Positions 8,712 through 16,694 of a DNA stretch of 64,000 bases are shown here, in pieces. The position numbers and the translations under genes are program-made. Where the stretch lies: positions 1,612,001-1,676,000 of the forward strand of contig NZ_OX352320.1 in the NCBI RefSeq assembly GCF_947090785.1, in the 5' to 3' direction. The stretch's first letter is position 1. Every line of letters starts with the position of its first letter. The stretch comes from Rheinheimera sp. MM224. Lineage in GTDB: Bacteria > Pseudomonadota > Gammaproteobacteria > Enterobacterales > Alteromonadaceae. The notes beneath the pieces are model-generated. The model saw nothing but the letters and a program-made list of their open reading frames with translations, was not told where the DNA came from and made no database searches.

Positions 8712-10904
8712 ATGGGCTTTGATTTAGATGAGGATATTTTACAGGATTTCCTAGTCGAAGCCGGCGAGATCCTTGAACTACTGCAAGAGCAGTTGGTTGA
8801 GTTGGAAAATAATCCGGATGACGCAAATTTATTAAATGCCATTTTCCGTGGTTTCCACACCGTCAAAGGTGGCGCTGGATTTTTATCGCTGACTGAATTA
8901 GTTGACGCCTGCCATGGCGCCGAAAACGTGTTTGATATTTTGCGGACCGGCAAACGTCGTGTGACCGCAGAATTGATGGATGTTATTTTACAGGCCCTGG
9001 ATGCAGTCAACGCTATGTTTGCCGATGTGCAAAACCGCGAACCTCTGACTCCAGCTGACCCCGCTATTATCGAAGCTTTGCATCGACTGAGTATGCCTGA
9101 GTCGGAAGACGAACATGCTCATCATGCTGTGGCCTCAGAACCAGAACCTGAAATCAGCATGGAAGAGTTTGATGCTGTGGTCGAGTTTGCAGCTGCTCCT
9201 GCTGTCGAAAGTTCTTCTTCCATCGACGAAATCAGTGATGATGAATTTGAGTCATTGCTTGATGAATTGCATGGTGCCGGTGCGCCTGGCCGTGATACTT
9301 CAGCCAACTTGCCTCCGCCTGCCGTGAAAGAAACGGCCAGTGAAGATATTACTGATGATGAGTTCGAAGCTATCTTAGATCAGTTGCATGGTCAGGGTTC
9401 TTTTATTCCTGGCGAAGCCGCAGTTGCTGCATCTAAGCCAGTTGAAAAAGCTCCTGCTAAACCAGCAGAAAAAGCCAAAGCGGCTTCTGGTGATGATATC
9501 TCTGATGACGAATTTGAATCCTTGCTGGATGAATTGCATGGCAAAGGCAAAGCGCCTGTTGCGGTAGTGCCTGCTCCTGCGGCAAAAGCTCCTGAACCAG
9601 TGAAAGCAGCAGCGCCTGCACCAGCTGTAGCTAAAGCAGCTCCGGTAGCGGCAGCTCCAAAAGATCCAGATGCCGATCCAAAAGCTGCAGCCAACCAGCC
9701 AGAAACTACAGTCCGGGTTGATACCAAGCGCCTTGATCAGATCATGAACATGGTCGGTGAGTTGGTGCTGGTACGTAACCGTCTGGTGAGCTTGTCTGGT
9801 TCTGCTCAGAACGAAGAAATGAGCAAAGCCATTGCAAACCTGGATGTAGTCACCGCCGATTTACAAGGCGCTGTGATGAAAACCCGGATGCAGCCGATCA
9901 AGAAAGTATTTGGTCGTTTCCCACGCGTGGTTCGCGATTTAGCCCGTTCACTGCAAAAGGACATTAACCTTGAGCTGGAAGGGGAAGAAACAGATTTAGA
10001 TAAAAACCTGGTGGAGGCTCTGGCCGACCCATTGGTCCACTTAGTGCGGAACTCGGTTGACCACGGTATTGAAATGCCGGACGTGCGTGTTAAAGCGGGT
10101 AAACCTCGTACAGGTTTAGTCAGACTGGCGGCCTCTCAGGCTGGTGATCATATTTTATTGACCATCCAGGATGACGGTGCTGGTATGGATCCGGAAAAAC
10201 TGAAAGCCATCGCCATTAAACGTGGTGTGCTGGATCCGGATGCAGCTGCGCGTATGTCGGATACCGAAGCCTTTAACCTGATTTTTGCCCCTGGTTTCTC
10301 GACCAAAGAGCAAATTTCCGATATTTCTGGCCGTGGTGTGGGTATGGATGTGGTGAAAACCAAAATTACCCAACTGAACGGTACCGTACATATCAACTCG
10401 AAACTAGGTCAGGGTACTTTATTAGAGATTAAGGTTCCTCTGACTCTCGCCATATTACCAACCTTAATGGTGATAGTGGGTGAGCAGACCTTTGCCTTGC
10501 CGTTGGCAACAGTCAATGAAATTTTCCACCTTGATTTAGCCAAAACCAACAATGTTGATGGCCAGTTGACGATAGTAGTCCGCAATAAAGCTATTCCATT
10601 GTTTTATCTCGAGCATTGGCTGGTTAAAGGCTCAAGCAAGAAGATAAAGCGCGAGCAAGGCCATGTGGTGATAGTGCAAATAGGCACACAGCAAATTGGT
10701 TTTGTGGTGGATTCTCTGATTGGTCAGGAAGAAGTAGTGATCAAACCTCTGGATGCGTTATTGCAAGGCACTCCGGGTATGGCGGGCGCTACTATCACAT
10801 CAGACGGCGGTATAGCGCTGATCCTGGATGTACCTAATCTGCTGAAGCATTATGCAAAACGCTCCAAAATTAAATTTGATCGCTTTGACAAATTCTCAGC
10901 TTAA
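8712..10904 (+). CDS. cheA: Chemotaxis histidine kinase CheA with repeat-bearing linker
   Basis: The 730-residue kinase has the P1 HPt domain (phospho-His H49 in FHTVKGG), a long Ala/Pro/acidic linker (about 132-333), P3 dimerisation (from about 334, [17 protein letters not shown]), P4 ATPase (N-box around LVRNSVDHG, then DDGAGMD and GRGVGMDVV) and the P5 CheW-like domain. I see no folded P2 (CheY-docking) domain. Instead the linker carries three near-identical 15-residue motifs (I-S/T-DDEFE-x-hLD-x-LHG) at 174-188, 213-227 and 263-277, and a weaker relative near residue 150 ([11 protein letters not shown]). Receives signals through CheW and ParP and phosphorylates CheY and CheB. Confidence 0.97.
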   Translation: MGFDLDEDILQDFLVEAGEILELLQEQLVELENNPDDANLLNAIFRGFHTVKGGAGFLSLTELVDACHGAENVFDILRTGKRRVTAELMDVILQALDAVNAMFADVQNREPLTPADPAIIEALHRLSMPESEDEHAHHAVASEPEPEISMEEFDAVVEFAAAPAVESSSSIDEISDDEFESLLDELHGAGAPGRDTSANLPPPAVKETASEDITDDEFEAILDQLHGQGSFIPGEAAVAASKPVEKAPAKPAEKAKAASGDDISDDEFESLLDELHGKGKAPVAVVPAPAAKAPEPVKAAAPAPAVAKAAPVAAAPKDPDADPKAAANQPETTVRVDTKRLDQIMNMVGELVLVRNRLVSLSGSAQNEEMSKAIANLDVVTADLQGAVMKTRMQPIKKVFGRFPRVVRDLARSLQKDINLELEGEETDLDKNLVEALADPLVHLVRNSVDHGIEMPDVRVKAGKPRTGLVRLAASQAGDHILLTIQDDGAGMDPEKLKAIAIKRGVLDPDAAARMSDTEAFNLIFAPGFSTKEQISDISGRGVGMDVVKTKITQLNGTVHINSKLGQGTLLEIKVPLTLAILPTLMVIVGEQTFALPLATVNEIFHLDLAKTNNVDGQLTIVVRNKAIPLFYLEHWLVKGSSKKIKREQGHVVIVQIGTQQIGFVVDSLIGQEEVVIKPLDALLQGTPGMAGATITSDGGIALILDVPNLLKHYAKRSKIKFDRFDKFSA

Positions 10905-10915
10905 GAGAGTGCACT

Positions 10916-12112
10916 ATGACCATCAGGGTATTAGTTGTTGATGACTCCAGTTTTTTCCGTCGCCGTCTGACGGAAATACTGAGTCAGGATGCCGAGTTAG
11001 AGGTCATTGCCACCGCCAATAATGGTAAAGAGGCGGTGGAAAAAGCTTTAGCTTTACGTCCTGACGTTATTACGATGGACATCGAAATGCCGGTGATGGA
11101 TGGCATTCAGGCCGTGCGCGAAATCTTAAGGGTGCAGCGCACGCCTATATTGATGTTTTCTTCGCTGACGCATGAAGGTGCCAAAGCCACTTTAGATGCA
11201 TTAGAAGCTGGCGCCATCGATTTTCTACCGAAAAAATTCGAAGACATTGCCCGCGACAAAGCAGAAGCCGCTGATGTCTTACGTCAGCGCGTCAAAACAG
11301 TAGCCAGACGTCGAGTGATCAGCAGACCGTCCAGTTTAACTGGCTCTGCAAGCTCAACTTTAGCGTCAAGGACGCCATTGACGCCTCCGGCAAGTTCTTC
11401 AGCCATACCTGCAAGAGCACCTTTAGCTCAAAGTCTGGCCGCCAGAGCTTTAGCTGAACGTGCTGAATTGCAAAGTCGTGCTTCTGAGCGTGCAGAAACT
11501 CACCGTTCAGGCAGCTTTGATTCCAGCGGTAAAAACTACAAACTGGTTGCCATTGGTACGTCCACTGGCGGTCCTGTCGCTTTGCAACAAATTATCACCG
11601 CTTTGCCTGCCAATTTTCCTTTGCCTATAGTGCTTATCCAGCATATGCCTGCAGCCTTTACCGGCGCTTTTGCCAGCCGGTTAAATGGTTTAGCAAAAAT
11701 TGAAGTGAAAGAAGCTGCAGACAACGATATTTTGCGCCCCGGTGTGGCTTATCTGGCACCTGGCGGTAAACAAATGCTGGTAGATGGCAATGAAAACCAA
11801 GCCAGATTGCGGGTTCGTGAAGATGATTCGCCCCGTATTACCTTTAAACCCAGTGTGGATATCACCTTTGGTACTGCAGCAAAAGTCTTTAATGACAAGG
11901 TGCTGGCTATAGTACTGACAGGCATGGGCTCTGATGGCCGTGAAGGCGCTCGTTTGCTGAAGCAATCCGGTTCACGTATCTGGGCGCAGGATGAAGCAAG
12001 TTGCGTGGTGTATGGTATGCCACAAGCTGTGACTGCTGCTGGTTTAACCGATCTTGAAGTGGCGTTATCTGACGTGGCAGCCCGTATTGTGGCTGAAGTA
12101 GGTCATGGATAA
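10916..12112 (+). CDS. cheB: Chemoreceptor methylesterase/deamidase CheB
   Basis: The 398-residue protein has an N-terminal receiver domain (VVDDS, phospho-acceptor D55 in [10 protein letters not shown]), an unusually long Ser/Ala-rich linker (about 130-200) and the CheB catalytic domain. The catalytic triad can be read as S216 (GTSTGG), H243 (QHMP) and D340 (MGSDG). CheB removes methyl groups from receptors for adaptation. Its last 8 bases overlap the start of the stator gene motC. No cheR is in the window. Confidence 0.97.
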   Translation: MTIRVLVVDDSSFFRRRLTEILSQDAELEVIATANNGKEAVEKALALRPDVITMDIEMPVMDGIQAVREILRVQRTPILMFSSLTHEGAKATLDALEAGAIDFLPKKFEDIARDKAEAADVLRQRVKTVARRRVISRPSSLTGSASSTLASRTPLTPPASSSAIPARAPLAQSLAARALAERAELQSRASERAETHRSGSFDSSGKNYKLVAIGTSTGGPVALQQIITALPANFPLPIVLIQHMPAAFTGAFASRLNGLAKIEVKEAADNDILRPGVAYLAPGGKQMLVDGNENQARLRVREDDSPRITFKPSVDITFGTAAKVFNDKVLAIVLTGMGSDGREGARLLKQSGSRIWAQDEASCVVYGMPQAVTAAGLTDLEVALSDVAARIVAEVGHG

Positions 12113-12848
12113 GCTTACCCTTGCCGGCATCATCATTGCGTTAGTGGCTATTGTCGGTGGGTTCAGCCAGGAAGGCGGCGATGTTTTTACCTTGTTGCAT
12201 TGGCCTGCATTTTGTATCGTCTTCGGTGGTACTTTAGGTGCTGTGCTTATTCAAAGCCCTGCTTCGCAGTTTCGGTTAAGTATGAGTTTGCTGCCGTGGG
12301 TTATTACCCCTCCTAAACTGGACTTCGACTCCACTATTGAACGCATTACCCAGTGGGGCCACTCTGCACGTTTACAAGGGTTTTTGTCGTTAGAGCAAGA
12401 TGCGTTAAACGAAGAAGAGCCTTTATTAAAACGGGGATTAAATTTATTGGTCGACGGCACTGAAGCCAAAGTGCTGCAGGATATTCTGGATACAGAGTTG
12501 CATCTGGAGAAAGAACGTTTATTGCGGGCAGCTAAGGTGTTTGAAGCTATGGGCGGCTACAGTCCAACTATAGGTATAGTGGGTGCTGTTCTTGGTCTTA
12601 TTCTGGCGTTGTCTAACATTTCTAATCCGGATGAGTTAGGACAGGGGATAGCCACGGCTTTTGTTGCTACTATTTATGGTGTGGGTTTAGCTAACTTTGT
12701 ATTTATACCTGTATTTAATAAAATCAAAGTATTAGTAGAAGAACGGGCATTGTTTCATTCGATGGTGATCGAAGGTTTGTGTTCTATAGCGCTGGGCGAA
12801 AACCCACGCAGTGTCGAATCCAAGCTGCTGGCTTACAGAGCAAATTAA
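12105..12848 (+). CDS. motC: Flagellar stator subunit of the MotA/PomA family (MotC-like)
   Basis: The 247-residue protein has four membrane segments (start [19 protein letters not shown]; second near residues 30-48; a pair at about 150-200) and the MotA signature around [15 protein letters not shown]. It pairs with the next gene to form an ion channel that drives rotation. The position, directly after cheB and before a MotB-like gene, matches the second stator set (MotCD) of Pseudomonas and relatives. Whether it uses protons or sodium is not decided here. Starts inside the end of cheB. Confidence 0.93.
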   Translation: MDKLTLAGIIIALVAIVGGFSQEGGDVFTLLHWPAFCIVFGGTLGAVLIQSPASQFRLSMSLLPWVITPPKLDFDSTIERITQWGHSARLQGFLSLEQDALNEEEPLLKRGLNLLVDGTEAKVLQDILDTELHLEKERLLRAAKVFEAMGGYSPTIGIVGAVLGLILALSNISNPDELGQGIATAFVATIYGVGLANFVFIPVFNKIKVLVEERALFHSMVIEGLCSIALGENPRSVESKLLAYRAN

Positions 12849-13838
12849 ATGTACAGGCCACGCCGCTCTGTCGCTGTTGAAGCGGATAAATCAGATACAG
12901 AACGTTGGTTGGTGTCCTACGCCGACTATATGACCTTGTTGTTTGCTCTTTTTGTGGTGCTTTATTCGATGGCTACCATGGAGCGTGAGCAGTTTCAAAA
13001 ACTGCAGGACACTATTTCCAAGGTGTTTGTTGAAGCTACGGATAAAAAAGAGACGGGTATTCAGGGGCAATCGGTTCAACCTGATATCCATCCACAAAGT
13101 GACTTTGAATTATATGGTTCAGGTTTAGAAGAAGCGACAGGCCCGACTTTGTTGGCCGACAACGCTAAACTGGAACAGATCGACAGCACAAAATTGGGCA
13201 GTCCTTTGGCTGCAATGCAAAAAGACATCAACAGAGCTTTGCGTAGTCTGGTGGAGTCTGATTTGGCTAAGGTCACACTGGACGAAGACTGGCTGACCAT
13301 TGAACTTAGCAGTGGCTTGTTATTTAGCAGCGGCAGTGCCAGTTCAAATAGTTCGGCTTCTGCGGTGATGACCGAACTTACTGCTATCCTGAAGCAGACA
13401 GACAACTTTATGAGGGTGCGTGGTTATACTGACTCAGTGCCTATCCGCACCGAACAATTTCCGTCGAACTGGGAATTGTCAGTTGCGCGGGCTGCGTCTA
13501 TAGTCCGGTTATTGGAACAGTTAGGCATAGCACCACAACGTATGGCTATTGAAGGCTACGGGCAATATTCCCCTTTTGCAGAAAACAGCACTGCACAAGG
13601 GCGCAGCCAGAACCGTAAAGTAGTGATAGCCTTATCTAAATATGCATACGAGCCTGTTGTGGTTGAAGCGCCTGAACCAGTCGCACCGGACAGCGCAGCA
13701 GAACAAGTAGCTGAAGAAGCTGCACAACAAGAACAGAACAAAATACGGGTGATCCGCTTACCTCATGGTGGCATACGGATCACAACCAGACCGCCCGAGC
13801 CGGGCGAAGAAGAGCCACCTATACAGCAGGAACAGTAA
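12849..13838 (+). CDS. motD: Flagellar stator subunit of the MotB family (MotD-like)
   Basis: The ATG follows the motC stop directly. The 329-residue protein has a cytoplasmic N-terminus, one membrane helix at about residues 24-44 with the conserved ion-binding Asp (D26 in SYADYMT), a plug/linker and an OmpA-like peptidoglycan-binding domain at about 150-260 (RGYTDSVPI, NWELSVARAASIVRLL, GRSQNRKV). It ends with an acidic, Pro-rich tail. It anchors the stator to the cell wall. The stop is 2 bases before the likely start of parC. Confidence 0.94.
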   Translation: MYRPRRSVAVEADKSDTERWLVSYADYMTLLFALFVVLYSMATMEREQFQKLQDTISKVFVEATDKKETGIQGQSVQPDIHPQSDFELYGSGLEEATGPTLLADNAKLEQIDSTKLGSPLAAMQKDINRALRSLVESDLAKVTLDEDWLTIELSSGLLFSSGSASSNSSASAVMTELTAILKQTDNFMRVRGYTDSVPIRTEQFPSNWELSVARAASIVRLLEQLGIAPQRMAIEGYGQYSPFAENSTAQGRSQNRKVVIALSKYAYEPVVVEAPEPVAPDSAAEQVAEEAAQQEQNKIRVIRLPHGGIRITTRPPEPGEEEPPIQQEQ

Positions 13839-13839
13839 A

Positions 13840-14619
13840 TTGGTTGTTTGGACTATCGCAAATCAAAAGGGTGGAGTTGGCAAAACTACCACGACAGTCA
13901 CTTTAGGCGCTTTGCTTGCACAGCGTGGTCATCGCGTTTTACTGATCGATACTGACCCTCACGGCTCTCTGACGTACTACTTTGGTATTGATGCCGAAGA
14001 GTTGGAAGTCAGCGTGTACGATATTTTCCTGCGCGGTAAAGACATTACCGGCGAAGAAATTCTGCAGTCCATGTGTCCAAGTGGTATGCCTAATCTGGAT
14101 ATTCTGCCGACCTCTATGGCACTTGCTACCTTAGACCGTTCTCATGGTCAGCAAGGGGGCATGGGCCTGATCCTGAAAAAGGCGCTGCAAAAAATAGAAA
14201 ATGATTACGACTATGTGCTGATTGACTGCCCACCTGTCATTGGTGTGTTGATGGTCAATGCCATGGCCGCCTGTGACCGTATTTTAATACCTGTACAAAC
14301 TGAGTTTCTGGCATTAAAAGGCCTGGACCGGATGATCGCCACTATGCAGCTGATGCATAGTTCGTCGCCACAGGATTATGCTTTCACCATAGTGCCGACT
14401 ATGTACGACAAAAGAACTAAAGCATCACTGGATGCCTACAAAGCACTAAAAGCTCAGTATCAGGAAAGGGTTTGGTCGGCCGTTATTCCTATTGACACTA
14501 AATTCCGTGACGCCAGCCTGGCTCAGACTCCACCTCCTGTATTCGCGCCAAAATCGCGGGGTGTGTTTGCTTACAATACGCTGCTAACCTATTTACTGCA
14601 GTTAGCACCGGAGAATTAA
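13840..14619 (+). CDS. parC: ParA-family ATPase ParC, polar placement of chemosensory arrays
   Basis: A longer open frame begins at 13765 inside motD, but the TTG at 13840 (VVWTIANQKGG follows) just after the motD stop, with AGGA about 8 bases upstream, gives a normal 259-residue ParA protein. The Walker A motif KGGVGKTTT is at residues 10-18, with DTDPHGSL and DCPPVIGVL downstream. In Vibrio, ParC in the same gene order (between the stator-like gene and parP) places chemotaxis arrays at the pole and segregates them. Chromosome ParA is less likely because no parB is near. Confidence 0.9.
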   Translation: MVVWTIANQKGGVGKTTTTVTLGALLAQRGHRVLLIDTDPHGSLTYYFGIDAEELEVSVYDIFLRGKDITGEEILQSMCPSGMPNLDILPTSMALATLDRSHGQQGGMGLILKKALQKIENDYDYVLIDCPPVIGVLMVNAMAACDRILIPVQTEFLALKGLDRMIATMQLMHSSSPQDYAFTIVPTMYDKRTKASLDAYKALKAQYQERVWSAVIPIDTKFRDASLAQTPPPVFAPKSRGVFAYNTLLTYLLQLAPEN

Positions 14620-14620
14620 G

Positions 14621-15373
14621 ATGAGCGATTTACAAGCCAGCCAAAAAGTCATGAAGCATTATCTAAATGCTTTATTGACGGATGACGTGGTCGAAACGCC
14701 TATTCAGGAAGCAAAAAAACAGCAACTGAATGAACTGTTGGCTCCGGTATCAGCTCCGGTTATTGCGCCTGTTAAAGCCCCGGTGATAGCAAAACCGACC
14801 GTCGTAGCTCCGGTAGTAGCCCCAGTTGTCAAAGCTCCGGTAGTTGTGCCAGCCGCACCTGTTACTGAGCAGGTGAAAGTTGCTGCTCCTGTAGTTAAAG
14901 CAGCAGCGCCTGTGGTAAAAGATTACAGAAAAGGCCGTTTTCAGGCGCTGTTTTTTACAGTGGCAGGTTTAAAAGTGGCTTTACCTTTAAAGGCGCTGGG
15001 CGGTATTCATAAAATGATGCCTATCAACTCATTACCAGGCCAGCCTGAATGGCTCAAAGGTGTGATGTTGTACCGTGAACAAAAAATCAATGTGGTAGAC
15101 ACTGCGCTTTGGGTGATGCCAGAAAAATATGATCAGGGACTGGCAGAAAAGCTAAACTATCAATATGTTATTATGCTGGGCAATAGCCATTGGGGTCTGG
15201 CCTGTGATACTTTGGTCAACACAATCGCCTTAGAGCAAGACGAAGTAAAGTGGCGTGAGACCGAAGGCAAAAGGCCATGGCTCGCTGGTTTAATTAAAGA
15301 ACATATGTGTGCTTTGCTGGACGTCGACGCCCTGATTGCCTTATTGGCAAAGGGAATGAATAGTCAGCACTGA
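14621..15373 (+). CDS. parP: ParP-like CheW-domain protein, couples ParC to the CheA array
   Basis: The 250-residue protein has a short N-terminal helix region, an Ala/Pro/Val-rich low-complexity segment (about 40-100, with many APV repeats) and a C-terminal CheW-like domain (from about 108, FQALFFTVAGLKVALPL). This layout and the place between parC and cheW match Vibrio ParP, whose C-terminal domain inserts in signalling arrays by binding CheA and whose N-terminus binds ParC. It begins directly after the parC stop. The symbol is by analogy of order and architecture. Confidence 0.85.
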   Translation: MSDLQASQKVMKHYLNALLTDDVVETPIQEAKKQQLNELLAPVSAPVIAPVKAPVIAKPTVVAPVVAPVVKAPVVVPAAPVTEQVKVAAPVVKAAAPVVKDYRKGRFQALFFTVAGLKVALPLKALGGIHKMMPINSLPGQPEWLKGVMLYREQKINVVDTALWVMPEKYDQGLAEKLNYQYVIMLGNSHWGLACDTLVNTIALEQDEVKWRETEGKRPWLAGLIKEHMCALLDVDALIALLAKGMNSQH

Positions 15374-15383
15374 ATAAGAATAC

Positions 15384-15510
15384 TATACCCAATTAACTTG
15401 GTGTTGCAGAGAGGCGACAAGCTTGTGAGTCCCCGGGAGCATAGTAAACTATGTGATTGGGGCGAGATGGCGCAGTCAACAAAGCTGCAGCTTCAAGTCT
15501 GACGGGTATA
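15384..15510 (+). repeat. ERIC-type intergenic repeat (IRU), 127 bp
   Basis: The element is bounded by the inverted ends TATACCC (15384-15390) and GGGTATA (15504-15510) and is 127 bp, the classical ERIC length. Its centre holds the palindrome CATAGT-AA-ACTATG (15440-15453), flanked by GTGAGTCCCCGGGAGC on the left and GTGATTGGGGCGAG on the right. These closely resemble the known ERIC core (GTGAATCCCCAGGAGC and GTGACTGGGGTGAG). The right end also has the ERIC-like GCTGCAGCTT. It fills the parP-cheW gap and would be transcribed into the cheW leader. Confidence 0.88.
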
Positions 15511-15541
15511 TAAGAATTTAACCTCTGGGTAGGAGCTAGGC

Positions 15542-16036
15542 ATGAGTAATTTAACAGCACAATCTGGCAAAACTAAAGAAGTCACAGACTTAGTGCTGCA
15601 ATGGGTGACCTTTAAGCTGCAGGAAGAAACCTACGGTATTAACGTCATGCAGGTGCAGGAAGTTCTGAGATATACAGACATAGCGCCTGTTCCTGGTGCG
15701 CCAGATTATGTGATGGGCATTATCAATTTACGTGGCAACGTAGTCACTGTGATTGATACCCGTGCTCGTTTTGGTTTACCACCATCAGAAGTCACTGACA
15801 ACAGCCGTATTGTGATCATCGAATCAGAACGTCAGGTCATTGGCATTATGGTCGACAGCGTGGCTGAAGTGGTTTATCTGAAACAATCAGAAATTGATAC
15901 AGCTCCAAACGTAGGCACAGACGAAAGTGCCAAGTTCATCCAGGGCGTATCGAATCGTGACGGCGAATTATTAATCCTGGTGGATCTGAATAAACTGCTG
16001 TCCGATGACGAATGGGAAGAGATCCGTAGTATTTAA
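15542..16036 (+). CDS. cheW: Chemotaxis coupling protein CheW
   Basis: The 164-residue protein is a single CheW domain: VTFKLQEETYGINVMQVQEVLRY opens the first barrel, MGIINLRGNVVTVIDTRARFGLP follows, and IMVDSVAEVVYL is the receptor/CheA contact region. It links chemoreceptors to CheA. The ATG has a good AGGAG site at 15531-15535. It is separated from parP by the ERIC element, so it may be expressed partly independently. Its TAA overlaps the next ATG (TAATG). Confidence 0.97.
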   Translation: MSNLTAQSGKTKEVTDLVLQWVTFKLQEETYGINVMQVQEVLRYTDIAPVPGAPDYVMGIINLRGNVVTVIDTRARFGLPPSEVTDNSRIVIIESERQVIGIMVDSVAEVVYLKQSEIDTAPNVGTDESAKFIQGVSNRDGELLILVDLNKLLSDDEWEEIRSI

Positions 16037-16524
16037 TGGCTAATTTTCTGACTGACTTTTCATGGATATGGCTGCTGGGGATCGCAGCCATTTTGTTGCT
16101 TTCTGTAGTGATGGCTGTGGTTGCTTCACGCCAAAGTAGAAAGCTGCTGGCTATTATCAACGAAAATGCTGCCGCCAGCTGGCAACAGCAACAACAGATT
16201 GAGCAACTGCATCAGCTGCTGGAGCAACAAGTTGTGCAGTTAAAACGCTCGCATCAGGATGTGGAAGAATTGCGTTCCACCGTTATTGGTGTGGGACAAA
16301 GAGTACTGAGTTTAGAAAGTCATTTAGGGCAGGGCATGCAGCAAGTAGCTGAACTGGCCGAACAACAAAAATCCATGCATTTGTTTGATCCGGAATCAAA
16401 AATTTACAGCAGAGCGATGAAAATGGTTCATTTAGGCGCCAGCCTGGATGAAATTATGCTCGAGTGTGAACTTCCTCAGGCTGAGGCCGAACTGCTTTTT
16501 AACCTGCATAAACAATCTAAATAG
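16036..16524 (+). CDS. DUF2802 membrane-anchored coiled-coil protein
   Basis: The 162-residue protein has one N-terminal membrane helix (about residues 10-30), a long Gln/Glu-rich coiled-coil region (about 45-110) and a small C-terminal domain (MKMVHLGASLDEIMLECELPQAEAELLFNLH) that looks like a helix-turn-helix-type DUF2802 fold. Genes of this family regularly follow cheW in polar flagellar clusters of Vibrio, Shewanella and Pseudomonas, and their job is not settled. The ATG overlaps the cheW stop, indicating co-translation. It appears to be the last gene of the flagellar block. Confidence 0.82.
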   Translation: MANFLTDFSWIWLLGIAAILLLSVVMAVVASRQSRKLLAIINENAAASWQQQQQIEQLHQLLEQQVVQLKRSHQDVEELRSTVIGVGQRVLSLESHLGQGMQQVAELAEQQKSMHLFDPESKIYSRAMKMVHLGASLDEIMLECELPQAEAELLFNLHKQSK

Positions 16525-16660
16525 CTCATTTCGTTGCAATAGTTGATGAGTTGTTAGTTATTTCACTTTTATCAAATTACAAATATTTACAAGTTAGTTA
16601 CCTTTATGTGACCTATCGGGAAAGCCATGATATCTCTGGAAAAATCGCCATAGTTGTCTA

Positions 16661-16694
16661 TGCTGGTGTGGGGAATTTCCCACAAGGAGTTAAC
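16661..16694 (+). promoter_or_regulatory. Leader hairpin next to the ribosome site of the lipoprotein gene
   Basis: A stem TGTGGG/CCCACA (16667-16672 and 16679-16684) with a short AT loop ends immediately before the AAGGAG ribosome site at 16684-16689 of the 16695 gene. Folding could affect access by ribosomes. The 170-base leader upstream is AT-rich and did not match a riboswitch class I know, including the cyclic-di-GMP type. Confidence 0.35.

Noticed and set aside
9392..9727. Minus-strand open frame of 111 codons within cheA
   Set aside because: It is the reverse reading of the Ala/Pro-rich linker; composition bias explains the lack of stops.
16525..16694. Cyclic-di-GMP riboswitch in the leader of the lipoprotein gene
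   Set aside because: The characteristic conserved blocks of the GEMM class are not present.
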